A DNA stretch of 14,787 nucleotides from Microcaldota archaeon (GTDB taxonomy: Archaea > Micrarchaeota > Micrarchaeia > Micrarchaeales > CABMGC01), in the NCBI GenBank assembly GCA_021851985.1, contig JAJZOS010000010.1, positions 1 through 14,787 of the forward strand, read 5' to 3'. Below, piece by piece: positions 14,121 to 14,787 of the stretch. Below the pieces are notes generated by a model. It was given only the letters and a program-made list of their open reading frames with translations, made no database searches and was not told the DNA's origin. The position numbers and the translations under genes are program-made. How positions within the stretch are numbered: position 1 is the stretch's first letter; the number at the start of each line of letters is the position of its first letter.

Positions 14121-14631
14121 TTACCAACCCATTCATGATGTTGAACCTGTATTTATAATCAGACCATCTTTTCATTATGTCTACGCTGTAATCATACAAT
14201 CTGCTGCTATCCTTCACATACACTATTTTTGCTTCATTGAGCAGACGACTCTGCGCCAAAAGCGGAAGATCATTAAGTATTGAAATGTCAAAGCGTATGT
14301 CCAGCATGCCTATTTGTGAATATTTATTGAGCTCTTCAAACGAACTGCCCTTGTCATCTATCAAAATAGCAATGTCGATGTCCCTGTAGCTCGCATCTTT
14401 CCTTGTATAGCTTCCAAATAAAAGAACAGCAATTACATGCCTGTCCTTCTCGGCCTCTTTTATTATCGCATGGATCCTGCTCTTTATTGTATCCTGCATC
14501 CTGAGCCATTGCACTATTGCTTCTTCCACTGCCTTGCTTATTGAGCCCCTGCCATAGCCAAACCTCTCCATCGCAGTCTCCCTAAGCTTCGCGTCGACGT
14601 TATCAGCTATATAAATCTTTGTTTCTGCCAT
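14113..14631 (-). CDS. mntA: MntA-like minimal nucleotidyltransferase antitoxin with N-terminal ribbon-helix-helix-like domain
   Basis: The antitoxin half of the MntA-HepT pair; MntA proteins adenylylate the tyrosine of HepT. The nucleotidyltransferase domain (about 52-140) has the signature 'LLFGSYTRKDASYRDIDIAI': G73-S74 with D84 and D86, plus a likely third acid D115 in 'RFDIS'. Unlike plain MntA proteins, residues 1-45 form an extra domain, 'KIYIADNVDAKLRETA' then 'GYGRGSISKAVEEAIVQWL': a short strand and two helices, the layout of ribbon-helix-helix DNA-binding proteins. At 172 residues it is longer than a bare MNT protein, as this fusion predicts. A 9-bp inverted repeat lies directly upstream. 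ATG 14631 is set by the TATA box near 14656-14666, which implies a leaderless message. Confidence 0.88.
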   Translation of the reverse strand: MAETKIYIADNVDAKLRETAMERFGYGRGSISKAVEEAIVQWLRMQDTIKSRIHAIIKEAEKDRHVIAVLLFGSYTRKDASYRDIDIAILIDDKGSSFEELNKYSQIGMLDIRFDISILNDLPLLAQSRLLNEAKIVYVKDSSRLYDYSVDIMKRWSDYKYRFNIMNGLVNV

Positions 14632-14634
14632 ATT

Positions 14635-14658
14635 AATATCTTTAGGGATAAAGATATT
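14635..14658. promoter_or_regulatory. Perfect 9-bp inverted repeat, candidate operator of mntA-hepT
   Basis: AATATCTTT (14635-14643) and AAAGATATT (14650-14658) are exact reverse complements separated by AGGGAT. The site begins 4 bases before the mntA start codon and runs into the TATA box, so a bound protein would block transcription. The ribbon-helix-helix-like N-terminus of MntA is the obvious candidate binder. The symmetry is seen; its function is inferred. Confidence 0.6.
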
Positions 14659-14666
14659 TATATATT
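14656..14666 (-). promoter_or_regulatory. TATA-like box for mntA-hepT
   Basis: The AT-only stretch, ATATATAAAT on the minus strand, is centred about 29 bases before ATG 14631 and overlaps the outer arm of the inverted repeat. A second small inverted repeat, CTAT-N5-ATAG, lies just upstream at 14668-14680. Confidence 0.55.
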
Positions 14667-14759
14667 TCTATAGGTCATAGAAATGAAGTCAGAGAGCCCA
14701 GCAGTATAATAAAAAAGAAACAATCTAGATTATTAATGGAAATATAAAGAAAAGATTAA

Positions 14760-14787
14760 ATGCCTAAACAAAGGAACTGTAGACTAT
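14760..14787 (+). CDS. Possible start of a further gene, cut by the window end
   Basis: ATG at 14760 opens nine codons (MPKQRNCRL) that run off the window. AT-rich boxes lie upstream (for example AATATAAAG at about 14740-14748), but the spacing is shorter than for other leaderless genes here. Too little is visible to name a product or to be sure it is a gene. Confidence 0.2.
14768..14782 (+). repeat. 15-bp direct repeat, copy 2
   Basis: Exact second copy of ACAAAGGAACTGTAG, the sequence that ends the iscU gene at 13465-13479. Here it falls inside the possible start of the next gene, in a different reading frame, so shared protein coding does not explain the identity. Confidence 0.55.

Noticed and set aside
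14683..14709. A short plus-strand frame (ATG, eight codons) divergent from mntA that could use the same AT-rich box.
   Set aside because: Eight residues with no further support, and the box-to-start spacing is too short for the leaderless pattern seen elsewhere.
1..14787. Search by eye for CRISPR arrays, Cas genes, tnpB/omega-RNA, integrases, rRNA genes and standard tRNA genes.
   Set aside because: No regularly spaced short repeats, no T-loop with matching acceptor stems, and no such proteins are visible. The only regular repeats are the coding YVTN blades.

Overview
The window looks like a piece of a small-genome DPANN archaeon, most likely a Micrarchaeota-type lineage; this assignment is inference. 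The archaeal signs are an archaeal-type GluRS, an adjacent Rpo7 (RpoE') and Spt4 (RpoE'') pair, and an Fcf1/VapC9-like PIN protein. Two pilin-like proteins carry a class III signal segment of the LQSAMEYLMTYGWAIL type, and a giant surface protein has the DUF2341-like module that I associate with DPANN genomes. Many genes have an AT-rich TATA-like box about 25-30 bp before the start codon, which fits leaderless transcripts. Packing is tight: convergent genes overlap at their ends (1644-1647, 3826-3839) and operon genes abut or overlap.

Layout. 1-2300: a pilin-like secreted protein, the 16S rRNA dimethyltransferase RsmA/KsgA/Dim1, and a convergent UPF0173 metallo-hydrolase. 2398-2939: a solo IS200/IS605 tnpA with an upstream hairpin and no tnpB. 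2940-6159: PRPP synthetase, convergent with a two-gene unit of a glycosylation-rich membrane-anchored protein and GluRS. 6226-7735: an FKBP-type prolyl isomerase facing the rpo7-spt4 pair. 7783-12005: continuing upstream on the minus strand, a 1051-residue surface protein (signal peptide, DUF2341/lectin-like part, seven YVTN propeller blades, Ser/Thr stalk, C-terminal membrane anchor), a second pilin-like protein and a PIN-domain nuclease. 12114-13479: a plus-strand operon of PAP2 phosphatase, CoA-binding protein and an IscU/SufU scaffold. 13480-13706: a non-coding gap. 13707-14631: an MntA-HepT (MNT/HEPN) toxin-antitoxin operon. The last bases may begin another gene.

The accessory parts stand out. 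The MntA antitoxin has a ribbon-helix-helix-like N-terminus fused to the nucleotidyltransferase. Its promoter carries a perfect 9-bp inverted repeat (14635-14643 / 14650-14658) placed like an autoregulatory operator. A 15-bp direct repeat, one copy forming the very end of the iscU gene (13465-13479) and the other at 14768-14782, brackets this cassette like a possible integration scar. Finally, the PIN-rpo7-spt4 genes, which I recall as neighbours in many archaea, are here separated by two surface-protein genes on the same strand.
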